Assembly: GCF_001936475.1 (NCBI RefSeq) | Contig: NZ_MSPQ01000009.1 | Location: 1 to 64,000 of the forward strand | Reading direction: 5' to 3' | Length of the DNA stretch: 64,000 nucleotides | Origin: Algoriphagus marinus | Lineage (GTDB): Bacteria > Bacteroidota > Bacteroidia > Cytophagales > Cyclobacteriaceae | In this document: one piece after another, positions 51,906-60,130 of the stretch | How positions within the stretch are numbered: the first letter of the stretch is position 1 | Layout of the letters: each line of letters begins with the position of its first letter | Made by a program: the position numbers and the translations under genes | The notes under the pieces: model-generated | What the model saw: only the letters and a program-made list of their open reading frames with translations | Database searches by the model: none | What the model was told of the DNA's origin: nothing

Positions 51906-53078
51906 ACTATTTTTCCTTCTTTTCATCTCACGCTTGATCAACTCAAATTCCCGACTACTTTGACCTGCAATACTGGAATTTTCTGCTGCTCTACGAGTAA
52001 GATAAGGCATCACTTTTTCCACTGGACCATAAGGCACATATTTCACAACTCTAAAACCTGCTTTGGCAAGGTTAAAGGAAATATTATCACTCATTCCATA
52101 AAGTTGGGAAAAGAATACCCGATCGGAATTCGGGTCAATTCCATGCTTGTTGATCAATTGGGTCAAAAGCAAATTGCTTTGTTCATTATGTGATCCTGAA
52201 ACCAGGTAGCAACCATTTTCTAATGCGTATTCCAAAGCAAGATTATAATCCCGATCTGTTGCGGCCTTATTAGGTTGAATTGGACTTGGATATCCCAATT
52301 CCTCAGCTCTTTCCCGTTCTTTCTCCATGTAGGCTCCACGAACGGGCTTAGCTCCGAAGAAATAACCTTTAGCCTGAGCAGTTTCATTTGCCTTCTTTAG
52401 TCGCTCTAATGAATCGTGTCGATACATCTGGAAGGTATTATAGACTACGCAGCGCTCACCATTGTATTTCTCCATCGCTTCATAAGCCAAGTCATCGATC
52501 ACGTTTTGAAACCAAGATTCTTCGGCATCTATCAGAATCTTTAGACCTAGGTCATGCGCAGCCTTGCAAAGTCTATCTACACGGGCTTTAGTTCGATCAA
52601 AAGCTTTGGTCTCTCCTTCTGTTAGCGCTTCTCCGGCCTGGATTTTCTCCATAATATGGTAATCTCCAAGACCGGTAACTTTAAAAACACCAAAAGGCAT
52701 GTAATCAGTCTTCGCAGATTCTACCAAGGTCTGATAGATTTCTTCAGTAGTCTTTTCAAAACTTTGCTCGTCTCCTTTACCCTCTACAGAAAGATCCAAA
52801 ATACTTTCGATCCCAAAGGACTCCAATCTTTTGCAGGCTTCTATCGTCTCAGCGATAGTTTCTCCACCGCAGAAGTGTCCAAACATGGTTTGTTTCATCA
52901 ATCCTTTAATTGGTAGTCCCAATTTGAAGGAGATATTTGTCAATGCTATACCGAGATCTGAAACAAACTTATTATTCAGCAAGGCAAAAACCAGGTAAAC
53001 TTTCCGGAGTTCTGCATCGGATTTGGAAGCAAAAGCTACTTCCAGGTTTTCAAAAGAAATATTGGATTTTACAGGCAT
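51897..53078 (-). CDS. proline dehydrogenase
   Basis: A 393-residue FAD enzyme that oxidises proline to pyrroline-5-carboxylate and passes electrons to quinone. It is the stand-alone PRODH barrel. LKILIDAEESWFQNVIDDLAYEAM (in part LIDAEESWFQ), KPVRGAYMEKERERA and VSGSHNEQSNLLL are the conserved flavin and substrate segments. The C-terminus RRKNSGQ is coded in part by the direct repeat described at 51865-51905. The dehydrogenase partner for the second step is not in the window. Confidence 0.93.
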   Translation of the reverse strand: MPVKSNISFENLEVAFASKSDAELRKVYLVFALLNNKFVSDLGIALTNISFKLGLPIKGLMKQTMFGHFCGGETIAETIEACKRLESFGIESILDLSVEGKGDEQSFEKTTEEIYQTLVESAKTDYMPFGVFKVTGLGDYHIMEKIQAGEALTEGETKAFDRTKARVDRLCKAAHDLGLKILIDAEESWFQNVIDDLAYEAMEKYNGERCVVYNTFQMYRHDSLERLKKANETAQAKGYFFGAKPVRGAYMEKERERAEELGYPSPIQPNKAATDRDYNLALEYALENGCYLVSGSHNEQSNLLLTQLINKHGIDPNSDRVFFSQLYGMSDNISFNLAKAGFRVVKYVPYGPVEKVMPYLTRRAAENSSIAGQSSREFELIKREMKRRKNSGQ

Positions 53079-53446
53079 TTATGGCAAATAAAGTTGCAAA
53101 GATATCAAAAAAACAGCTTGAGCTTAGGTTTTGTTATGATAATTGAAAAAGATGAAAGCGGGATAATTCACCTTTTGAATTAGAAATTTTTTAATGATTC
53201 TTTTATAGGAATGAACTTCAGAAATTATCTGCAAATCTTTAATCTTCTTGAATTAAGAATTAGCAAAAACTGCAAACCAAACTTTATTGCTCAGCAGATC
53301 ATTAAGCAAATCAATAAAAATTTCGAAAATTCTTTTTCAGAATTAATAAACAGTTTTTAAAATTAAAACAGAATTATAATCTGTTTCACCCAGTTATTTT
53401 TACCTATTTAGATAAAAATCAAAGAATCGCCCTTGGAATTATTGAA
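53079..53446. other. intergenic region upstream of the aromatic operon
   Basis: About 370 bases, very A+T-rich, without a convincing ORF. It separates the proline dehydrogenase (minus) from the aromatic operon promoter. No repeat, RNA gene or strong hairpin was seen. Confidence 0.45.
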
Positions 53447-53477
53447 TTGATAAAGAAGTCGGTAAAAAATAATTTTG
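53447..53477 (+). promoter_or_regulatory. promoter of the aromatic amino-acid operon
   Basis: TTG at 53447-53449, a 20-base spacer, and TAATTTTG at 53470-53477 match the Bacteroidota promoter TTG-N~20-TAnnTTTG exactly. The start would be near 53484, about 25 bases before the leader ORF. Confidence 0.65.
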
Positions 53478-53508
53478 TTTTTAAAAAGTCCCCTCCTATT
53501 TTTGAGAC

Positions 53509-53604
53509 ATGTTATTAGCAGCAGCGATTTATTTTACATTCTTCTACTTTTACTTTCGAAGCCAAAATCGAATCGGAGCTGTGTATTGTCTAGCCAAAAA
53601 CTAA
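53509..53604 (+). CDS. Phe/Tyr-rich leader peptide
   Basis: A 31-codon ORF (ATG to TAA). Residues 7-16 read IYFTFFYFYF: eight of nine residues from 8 to 16 are Phe or Tyr (five Phe, three Tyr). The rest (RSQNRIGAVYCLAKN) is ordinary. It lies between a good promoter and a terminator in front of the Phe/Tyr biosynthesis operon, the layout of an attenuator leader such as E. coli pheL. Its product would be a sensor by translation speed, not a working protein. No Shine-Dalgarno is visible, as usual in this phylum. Confidence 0.78.
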   Translation: MLLAAAIYFTFFYFYFRSQNRIGAVYCLAKN

Positions 53605-53635
53605 AAGAAAATATAAACACAAAAGCCCGGTTCGA
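53568..53635 (+). promoter_or_regulatory. putative antiterminator pairing
   Basis: TCGAATCGGAGCT (53568-53580, codons 20-24 of the leader ORF) can pair with AGCCCGGTTCGA (53624-53635, left arm and loop of the terminator). This gives 12 pairs with one G-T and a single bulged A. It would exclude the terminator. A ribosome held at the aromatic codons 8-15 would leave 53568-53580 free to pair. A short competing stem, TTCGA (53555-53559) with TCGAA (53568-53572), could act as the 1:2 hairpin. Confidence 0.6.
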
Positions 53636-53652
53636 AAGACCCGGGCTTTTTT
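53621..53652 (+). terminator. intrinsic terminator (attenuator) of the aromatic operon
   Basis: AAAAGCCCGG (53621-53630) and CCGGGCTTTT (53641-53650) form a perfect ten-bp stem with a ten-base loop, and the T run extends to 53652. It lies between the leader peptide stop (53604) and the DAHP synthase start (53671). A full terminator directly in front of the first gene of an operon implies conditional readthrough. Confidence 0.88.
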
Positions 53653-53670
53653 CATTTAAAGCTCAGTACC

Positions 53671-54768
53671 ATGAAAGCACACAAACAAATTAAAGATTGG
53701 GGATTAGGATTGACCAGCCCTTTGATTATTGCAGGACCTTGTTCTGCAGAAACTCCCGAGCAGATCGAGCAGATCTGTAAAGAGATGAAAGAAGAGAATA
53801 TGGTTCCTCAACTTTTCAGAGCCGGAATCTGGAAGCCTCGGACCAGACCAGGATCTTTCGAAGGTGTGGGAGAAGAAGGATTAAAATGGATGGAGATTGT
53901 ACGCCATCACTTGAATATTCCAATCACCACTGAAGTTGGAAATGCAGCACACGTAGAATTGGCATTGAAACATAAAGTCGATGTTCTTTGGGTGGGAGCT
54001 CGAACCACTGTCAACCCATTTGCGGTTCAGGAAATTGCAGAAGCGCTTAAAGGTGTTGACATTCCTGTAATGGTAAAAAATCCAATGAATCCGGATCTTG
54101 ATCTTTGGATTGGTGCACTGGAGCGTTTCCATGCGGTTGGAATTGATAAAATTGCGGCAATTCACCGTGGGTTCTCTGATGCTTATGATAAGCGATTCCG
54201 AAACAAGCCAAACTGGTCTATGCCGATTCACCTGAAGCGGGTCTGGACTGGAATGGAAGTCATTAACGATCCTTCCCACATTGTAGGAAAAAGAGATGGA
54301 TTACTTGAAGTTGCTCAGCGCGCGATGAACTTCGGCCTGGATGGATTGATGATTGAGACCCACCATGATCCAGACAAAGCTTGGTCTGATGCAAAACAGC
54401 AAGTGACTCCAGCTGCCCTAAAAGAAATGATCAATTCGATCGATTTCAAAGAGCCTTTGGAAAGCATGAAGCCAGACGAGCGGCTTCAGGATTTGAGAAG
54501 AGCTGTGGATCACATGGATGACCAGTTGCTGGATATCCTTCAGGAACGCTTTGCGATTATTGATCAGATCGGTTCGCATAAGCGAGAGCATCATTTAACC
54601 GTGTTTCAATCCGACAGATGGAAAGAGGTAATGGAAAGCAGAACTCAAAAAGGAGTCAATAAACATCTTAGTGAAAAATTTATGAAGGAGTTACTTTATT
54701 GCATTCATGAAGAATCTGTGAAGCGTCAAGAGAAACAACTTCGTGAGGCAAGTCCCATTAAAAAATAA
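53671..54768 (+). CDS. bifunctional DAHP synthase / chorismate mutase
   Basis: A 365-residue fused enzyme. Residues 1-260 are a DAHP synthase of the type I-beta (KDO8P-like) group: IIAGPCSAETPEQI at 19-32, RAGIWKPRTRPGSFEGVGEEG, VKNPMNPDLDLWIGALER and IETHHDPDKAWSDAKQ. It condenses PEP and erythrose-4-phosphate, the entry into the shikimate pathway. Residues about 265-355 are an AroQ chorismate mutase (LQDLRRAVDHMDDQLLDIL). The fusion is well known in Bacteroidota, and chorismate mutase can relay feedback to the synthase. It is the first gene of the operon behind the attenuator. Confidence 0.95.
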   Translation: MKAHKQIKDWGLGLTSPLIIAGPCSAETPEQIEQICKEMKEENMVPQLFRAGIWKPRTRPGSFEGVGEEGLKWMEIVRHHLNIPITTEVGNAAHVELALKHKVDVLWVGARTTVNPFAVQEIAEALKGVDIPVMVKNPMNPDLDLWIGALERFHAVGIDKIAAIHRGFSDAYDKRFRNKPNWSMPIHLKRVWTGMEVINDPSHIVGKRDGLLEVAQRAMNFGLDGLMIETHHDPDKAWSDAKQQVTPAALKEMINSIDFKEPLESMKPDERLQDLRRAVDHMDDQLLDILQERFAIIDQIGSHKREHHLTVFQSDRWKEVMESRTQKGVNKHLSEKFMKELLYCIHEESVKRQEKQLREASPIKK

Positions 54769-54792
54769 ATACAACATACTGAGCTAAGTAAA

Positions 54793-54825
54793 GGCAAAGG
54801 GGAGCTTTCTCTGCTCTTCTTTGCC
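54793..54825 (+). terminator. intercistronic hairpin after the first aromatic gene
   Basis: GGCAAAGGGGAGC (54793-54805) pairs with GCTCTTCTTTGCC (54813-54825) in a 13-bp stem with two G-T pairs and loop TTTCTCT. It is followed by TAATTTTC, not a T run, so a weak terminator, pause or processing site is more likely than full termination. Confidence 0.5.
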
Positions 54826-54866
54826 TAATTTTCGACTATATTGGCTTCAGTAAAATTACAGTCCTT

Positions 54867-55901
54867 GTGAATCCGATCCACTTTTCAGACCAACCGGCAG
54901 AAGACCTCCATTCGCTTTTAGCGCGATTGAGTTTTTCTCAACTTTTTATTCTTGTTGATTCAAATACCCAAATTCATTGTCTCCCGATTATTGAAAAAGC
55001 GCTTCTCGCTGATATAAACCTCTTTGTAGTTCAGCCAGGTGAAAGCAATAAGACTATTGCTACCTGCATGGAAATCTGGGCAGCCATGACTGATGCGGCT
55101 TTGGATAGAAGGGCATTAGTGATCAATTTAGGCGGTGGTGTTTTGGGAGATATGGGCGGTTTTTGTGCAAGTATTTATAAAAGAGGAATTCGATTTATCA
55201 ATATCCCGACTACTTTGCTTTCTCAGGTTGACGCCAGCGTAGGTGGGAAACTGGGAGTTGATTTCGAGGGATTGAAAAATCATCTGGGAGTATTTAATGA
55301 GCCTGAAACTGTTTTGATTTCGCAAATATTCCTTTCAACTCTTCCCAAGAATGAACTTCGGTCTGGTTTCGCAGAGGTTATCAAGCATGGACTGATTCGA
55401 GATAAAGCCTACTTTGAAAGTTTAAATTTCAAAAACTGGGAAGAGTCAGATTGGAAAGAGTTAATAAGACACTCCATTGCGATCAAAACTGAAGTAGTAT
55501 CCTCAGATCCAAAAGAAGCAGGACTTCGCAAAATCTTGAATTTTGGGCACACCATAGGACATGCTTTTGAGACATTTTACCTTGACGGAGAAAAACATTT
55601 GTTACACGGAGAAGCAATTGCTGCCGGCATGATTTGCGAAGCTTGGCTTTCAAAGCAGAAACTTGGCCTTTCTGCAGAAGAATTAGCTAAAATCGAAGCT
55701 GCTTTTTTTTCCGTCTACGGCAAAATTACAATTGAGGAATCTGAAATAGAATCGGTTCTGGACCTTTGCCTTCAGGACAAAAAAAATGAAGGAAATAGCC
55801 TCTTATTTTCACTTTTGAAGGAAATTGGGGACTGTCAGTACAACATCCCGATTTCTCGACAAGAGATTCGCGAGGCTATTTTATACTACCAAAGTCGCTA
55901 A
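54867..55901 (+). CDS. aroB: 3-dehydroquinate synthase
   Basis: A 344-residue NAD- and Zn-dependent enzyme that cyclises DAHP to 3-dehydroquinate. Motifs are NLGGGVLGDMGGFCAS (NAD), PTTLLSQVDASVGGKLGVD, EVIKHGLI and the zinc His segment FGHTIGHAFE with HGEAIAAGM. The start is GTG at 54867; this fits the usual length, and no suitable in-frame ATG lies nearby. Second gene of the operon, 98 bases after the first. Confidence 0.95.
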   Translation: MNPIHFSDQPAEDLHSLLARLSFSQLFILVDSNTQIHCLPIIEKALLADINLFVVQPGESNKTIATCMEIWAAMTDAALDRRALVINLGGGVLGDMGGFCASIYKRGIRFINIPTTLLSQVDASVGGKLGVDFEGLKNHLGVFNEPETVLISQIFLSTLPKNELRSGFAEVIKHGLIRDKAYFESLNFKNWEESDWKELIRHSIAIKTEVVSSDPKEAGLRKILNFGHTIGHAFETFYLDGEKHLLHGEAIAAGMICEAWLSKQKLGLSAEELAKIEAAFFSVYGKITIEESEIESVLDLCLQDKKNEGNSLLFSLLKEIGDCQYNIPISRQEIREAILYYQSR

Positions 55902-55934
55902 CTTATTACCTAATTTTCTTTGAAAACTGACACC

Positions 55935-57161
55935 ATGGAAATCCTTCGCCTTGCGCAGCAATCCTATTTTGATACCATTTCTATCCCTTTACCTTCATCC
56001 AAAAGTGAATCGAATCGCGTTTTGGTGATTGATGCGCTGACAGATGGGGAAAATCGCATTTCCAATCTTGCTGAAGCTAGAGATACGCAAACCATGATCA
56101 GCTTACTGAAAAAAAATCCTCCAGTTTATGATGTATTGGATGCAGGTACGACGATGCGATTTCTGACAGCTTTTGCAGCCGTGACACAGCAAAATAAAGT
56201 CATGACCGGAACAGCCAGAATGTGTCAGCGGCCAATTGGAATCCTGGTCGATGCGCTACGGGAAATCGGTGCTGAAATTCATTATCTGAATATTGAAGGG
56301 TATCCTCCATTGGCGATACATGGACTGAAAGAACAATCCAATAATAAAGTTAAAATTCGCGGGGATGTCTCCAGTCAATACATCTCTGCCATGTTGATGA
56401 TAGCTCCACTGCTTCCAAAAGGCCTTGAATTGGAGCTTGAGGGAAAAGTTGGAAGCAAGACCTATATCGAAATGACGCTGGAATTGATGGCTCAATTTGG
56501 TATTAAATACACTTGGAAAGAGAACAAAATCGAAATACTCAATCAAACCTATACCCCTACTTCTTTTGCCGTAGAAAGCGATTGGTCCGGGGCAAGCTAC
56601 TGGTTCAGCCTACTTGCTTGTGCTGATTCAGGGACATTTTTCCTGGAGGGATTAAAAGAAAATAGCCTTCAGGGTGATTCTAAAATCGTAGAAATCATGG
56701 ATTTCCTTGGCATCAAATCCACTTTTAAAAACGGTGGCGTTTTACTTCAAAAAAAGGGAGTGAGCGGTTTGGAAAAATGGGACTTCACACATTGCCCCGA
56801 TCTTGCTCAGACTGTCGCCGTGACTTGTGCGATTTTGGGTCAAAACTCGATTTTCACTGGTTTGGAGAGTTTGAGGATCAAGGAAACAGATCGAATCCAT
56901 GCACTTCAGCAAGAATTGGCAAAGTTTAATGCCGAACTTAAAGAAATCGAACCCGATGTATTTCAGGTGATCCCATCTGTCACAATGCCACATCAAGTTC
57001 AGATTCATACCTATGAGGATCATCGGATGGCTATGGCATTTATGCCATTGGTTACCAAAACGGAGGTTCTTTTTGAAGATCCATCCGTGGTCAACAAGTC
57101 TTATCCAAGTTTTTGGAAACATTGCAATTTGGCAGGTATTCAAACTGAAAAATCAGCATGA
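55935..57161 (+). CDS. aroA: 5-enolpyruvylshikimate-3-phosphate synthase
   Basis: A 408-residue enzyme joining PEP to shikimate-3-phosphate. The substrate segments are PSSKSESNRVLVIDALT, LDAGTTMRFLTAF (with the GTTMR motif), RGDVSSQYISAMLMIAP, SDWSGASYWFSLLA and the C-terminal YEDHRMAMAFMPL. I start at ATG 55935; the frame opens five codons earlier at TTG. Third gene of the aromatic operon. Confidence 0.95.
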   Translation: MEILRLAQQSYFDTISIPLPSSKSESNRVLVIDALTDGENRISNLAEARDTQTMISLLKKNPPVYDVLDAGTTMRFLTAFAAVTQQNKVMTGTARMCQRPIGILVDALREIGAEIHYLNIEGYPPLAIHGLKEQSNNKVKIRGDVSSQYISAMLMIAPLLPKGLELELEGKVGSKTYIEMTLELMAQFGIKYTWKENKIEILNQTYTPTSFAVESDWSGASYWFSLLACADSGTFFLEGLKENSLQGDSKIVEIMDFLGIKSTFKNGGVLLQKKGVSGLEKWDFTHCPDLAQTVAVTCAILGQNSIFTGLESLRIKETDRIHALQQELAKFNAELKEIEPDVFQVIPSVTMPHQVQIHTYEDHRMAMAFMPLVTKTEVLFEDPSVVNKSYPSFWKHCNLAGIQTEKSA

Positions 57162-57985
57162 GCGAACTTAAAGTAGCCATCCAAGGAATCCCAGGTTCAT
57201 TTCATCATCAAGTAGCCATCCGATATTTTGGACTTGATGCAGAACTATTGACCTTCAACACCTTTGAACCAGTGGCAAAAGCTGTGGCAAATGGTGAAGC
57301 AAAATTTGGAGTGATGGCGATTGAAAACTCCATCGCAGGAGCAATACTCCCAAACTATGATTTGATTGATCGCTATGAACTGAATATCAGAGATGAATAT
57401 TACTTGCCAATCGCCCATCAATTCATGGCATTGCCCGGCCAGAAAATCGAGGATATCCTTTCAGTTGCCTCACATCCCATGGCTTTACTTCAGTGCAAAA
57501 CCTTTCTTGCTAAATATCCCCAGATCATCCAAGTAGAAGACATTGACACCGCGTCAGTAGCGAAACGAATTTCGGAGCAAAAACTGAAAGGCACTGCTGC
57601 AATTGCCAGTGAAATCGCTGCTGAGATTTATGGTCTGGAAATCCTCGCAAAGGATATTCAAACGGTGAAAGACAATTTCACTCGATTTATCATTTTGCAA
57701 AAAGAGAAAACAGAAACACTTTACACCGCGAACAAAGCTTCTTTCAAAATCACAATCAAAAATCAAGCTGGCGGATTGGCTAAATTATTAACCATGTTGT
57801 TTGAAAAAGGTCTGGATTTGAGTAAGATTCAATCGATCCCGGTGATTGACAAACCTTGGGAATATGCATTTTTTATGGATGCAGAATTTAAAAATTACGC
57901 TTCATTTAAAGAAGCCATGGAATTATGTCAACTTAATTTCGGTGAGGTAAAAATTTTCGGAGAATATTTGAGCAGAAAGCAATGA
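57158..57985 (+). CDS. pheA: prephenate dehydratase
   Basis: A 275-residue enzyme that decarboxylates and dehydrates prephenate to phenylpyruvate. The catalytic domain has the conserved KDNFTRFIIL (TRF at 175-177). An ACT domain follows (about 195-270), usually the phenylalanine feedback site. Its GALV motif is altered to AGGLA (204-208) and the ESRP motif to QSIP (225-228), so feedback by Phe may be weak or different; I recall that this is common in Bacteroidota. It overlaps aroA (ATGA) and the aminotransferase. Confidence 0.94.
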   Translation: MSELKVAIQGIPGSFHHQVAIRYFGLDAELLTFNTFEPVAKAVANGEAKFGVMAIENSIAGAILPNYDLIDRYELNIRDEYYLPIAHQFMALPGQKIEDILSVASHPMALLQCKTFLAKYPQIIQVEDIDTASVAKRISEQKLKGTAAIASEIAAEIYGLEILAKDIQTVKDNFTRFIILQKEKTETLYTANKASFKITIKNQAGGLAKLLTMLFEKGLDLSKIQSIPVIDKPWEYAFFMDAEFKNYASFKEAMELCQLNFGEVKIFGEYLSRKQ

Positions 57986-59130
57986 AGGGATATGCAGATC
58001 GTGTGAGCACGGTAGAAGAGTATTATTTTTCGGCAAAACTCCGAGAAGTCAATCAGATGATCGCAGATGGAAAGCCTGTCATCAATTTAGGCATTGGCAG
58101 TCCTGATTTATCCCCAGACCGATCAGTAATCGAGGCTTTGCGAAGCACGTCTGAAAATCAAAAAGCTCACGGCTATCAAAGCTATCAAGGCATCCCCGAA
58201 TTACGGATAGCCATGGCAGAATTTTACTTGCGCGAATATGGGGTACAGCTTAATCCCGCGAAGGAAATCTTACCTCTGATGGGTTCAAAGGAAGGAATCA
58301 TGCATCTCAGTATGACTTTTCTAAATCCCGGAGATCAAGTTTTGATCCCTAATCCTAGCTACCCTACCTACGCTTCTGTTTCCAAATTACTTGGTGCAGT
58401 TCCAATCTACTATAGTTTGGATCTCGAGAAAAAAGGGCGACCAAATTTGGAAGAGTTGGAAAAATCAGATCTTTCAAAAGTAAAAATCATGTGGATCAAC
58501 TATCCACATATGCCCACCGGAGCAACCGGAAGCGTTCAGATTTTGCGAGATTTGGTAGCTTTTGCCAAACGGCATGACATTATTTTGCTTCATGACAACC
58601 CCTACAGCCACATCCTCAATCCTGAGCCCAACAGCATTTTATCAATTCCGGGAGCAAAGGAAGTAGCCTTGGAATTGAACTCGCTAAGCAAAACATTTAA
58701 TATGCCAGGCTGGCGTGTGGGATTACTTGCTGGCCGTGAGGACTGGATCGCAGCAGTCATCAAAGTGAAAAGCAATATGGATTCAGGGATGTTTCTCGGG
58801 ATTCAGAAAGGGGCAATTGCAGCTTTGAATTTGGGAAAAAACTGGTTTGCCGAACTGGACGAAAATTATCAAAACCGTAGAAAACTCGTTTGGAAGCTTG
58901 CAGAAAAACTTGGTTTAAGCTTTTCCAAGGACACAGCTGGATTATTCGTCTGGTGTAAAGTGCCAAATGGAAAAACAGCGGATGCAATGGTAGATGAGCT
59001 TTTATATGAAAAAAATATCTTTTTAACTCCAGGAAAAATCTTTGGTGCAGAAGGACAGGAATATATCAGAATATCGCTTTGCATGCCTGAGTTTAAAATC
59101 CTGGAAGCTATTAATCGAATCAAATCATAA
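57982..59130 (+). CDS. class I/II aminotransferase, probably aromatic
   Basis: A 382-residue PLP aminotransferase. The PLP lysine is Lys237 in NSLSKTFNMPGWRVG; other motifs are NPSYPTYASV and LHDNPYSHI. Operon position between prephenate dehydratase and prephenate dehydrogenase makes it the likely enzyme that aminates phenylpyruvate and hydroxyphenylpyruvate to Phe and Tyr. Sequence alone would also allow an alanine or diaminopimelate aminotransferase. The start overlaps pheA by four bases. Confidence 0.92.
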   Translation: MKGYADRVSTVEEYYFSAKLREVNQMIADGKPVINLGIGSPDLSPDRSVIEALRSTSENQKAHGYQSYQGIPELRIAMAEFYLREYGVQLNPAKEILPLMGSKEGIMHLSMTFLNPGDQVLIPNPSYPTYASVSKLLGAVPIYYSLDLEKKGRPNLEELEKSDLSKVKIMWINYPHMPTGATGSVQILRDLVAFAKRHDIILLHDNPYSHILNPEPNSILSIPGAKEVALELNSLSKTFNMPGWRVGLLAGREDWIAAVIKVKSNMDSGMFLGIQKGAIAALNLGKNWFAELDENYQNRRKLVWKLAEKLGLSFSKDTAGLFVWCKVPNGKTADAMVDELLYEKNIFLTPGKIFGAEGQEYIRISLCMPEFKILEAINRIKS

Positions 59131-59136
59131 TCGACT

Positions 59137-59985
59137 ATGAAAAAAATACACATCATTGGACTTGGACTTTTGGGAGGATCTTTTGGTCTCGCTGCCAGAA
59201 GAAAATTCCCTGAATTGAAAGTAACTGGTTCAGATATCTCCGAACAAAATCAAAAAGATGCGCTGACTCTGGGAATTATCACCGAAGTCAAAGAAAACCC
59301 GGACTCGGATACCGATATCGTAATTCTAGCGACTCCGGCAGATACGATGGGTGATTTATTGACTAAAATGCTTGATCAAATCGGAGAAGAAACTTTGGTA
59401 ATTGATCTTGGATCAACTAAATCTAAGCTTTGTATTAAAGTTTCCGATCATCCAAAGCGAGCGCAATATTTGGCTGGACACCCAATTGCCGGGACAGAAT
59501 ATTCTGGCCCTAAAGCTGCTTTTGCTGATCTATTAGATCGAAAGGTGATGATTCTGTGCGAAATGGAAAAAACAGATTTACATCTTAAAGAAAAAGCTTA
59601 TTCTCTTTTTGATGCACTAAATCTGAAGCTTCGATTTATGGATCCGGAGGAGCATGATCGTCATTTGGCATTTGTTTCTCATTTATCCCACATCTCTTCC
59701 TTTATGTTGGGAAAAACGGTTTTACAAAAAATGGCTGATGACAAAAACATCTTCGACATGGCAGGTTCCGGTTTTGCTTCCACCGTACGATTGGCAAAAT
59801 CCAGTCCAGCGATGTGGGCCCCTATTCTTACCGAAAACAAAGACAATATTCTGGCAGCTCTGGATGGATATATTGCAAACCTTGCTGATATCCGCGCAAA
59901 AGTTGCCCAAAGTGATAGCGACTCGATTTATTCAGATTTGTCGGATATTAATAAGATTCGGGACATTTTGGATTTGGGGAAATAA
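59137..59985 (+). CDS. tyrA: prephenate dehydrogenase
   Basis: A 282-residue NAD-dependent enzyme oxidising prephenate to hydroxyphenylpyruvate. The Rossmann motif is GLGLLGGSFGLAARRKF; the substrate/catalytic His segments are HPIAGTEYSG and HLAFVSHLSHISSFML. No ACT or chorismate mutase domain is fused. It is the last gene of the aromatic operon, and a terminator follows. Confidence 0.94.
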   Translation: MKKIHIIGLGLLGGSFGLAARRKFPELKVTGSDISEQNQKDALTLGIITEVKENPDSDTDIVILATPADTMGDLLTKMLDQIGEETLVIDLGSTKSKLCIKVSDHPKRAQYLAGHPIAGTEYSGPKAAFADLLDRKVMILCEMEKTDLHLKEKAYSLFDALNLKLRFMDPEEHDRHLAFVSHLSHISSFMLGKTVLQKMADDKNIFDMAGSGFASTVRLAKSSPAMWAPILTENKDNILAALDGYIANLADIRAKVAQSDSDSIYSDLSDINKIRDILDLGK

Positions 59986-60058
59986 AAGTCATAGCGATAA
60001 TTTTAAAAATAGTCTCAGCTTTTAAAGATTTAATTTTAGAGATTTAGATCAAAAAAAC

Positions 60059-60081
60059 CACGGTATGTCCGTGTTTTTTTT
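60059..60081 (+). terminator. intrinsic terminator after tyrA
   Basis: CACGG (60059-60063) and CCGTG (60069-60073) form a short stem with outer A-T pairs and a run of T's to 60081. It probably ends the aromatic operon. Confidence 0.75.
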
Positions 60082-60130
60082 GTTATGGGTTCCCATTTTT
60101 TAGTACTTTGATCTAAAATCCTATTCACCT

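Noticed and set aside
53629..53640. GGTTCGAAAGAC resembling a tRNA T-loop
   Set aside because: No acceptor stem, D-arm or anticodon arm surrounds it; it is the loop side of the attenuator terminator.
53475..53693. 72-codon plus-strand ORF covering the leader region
   Set aside because: It runs through the terminator and into the DAHP synthase gene in another frame, and has no family features; the 31-codon ORF in a different frame fits the architecture far better.
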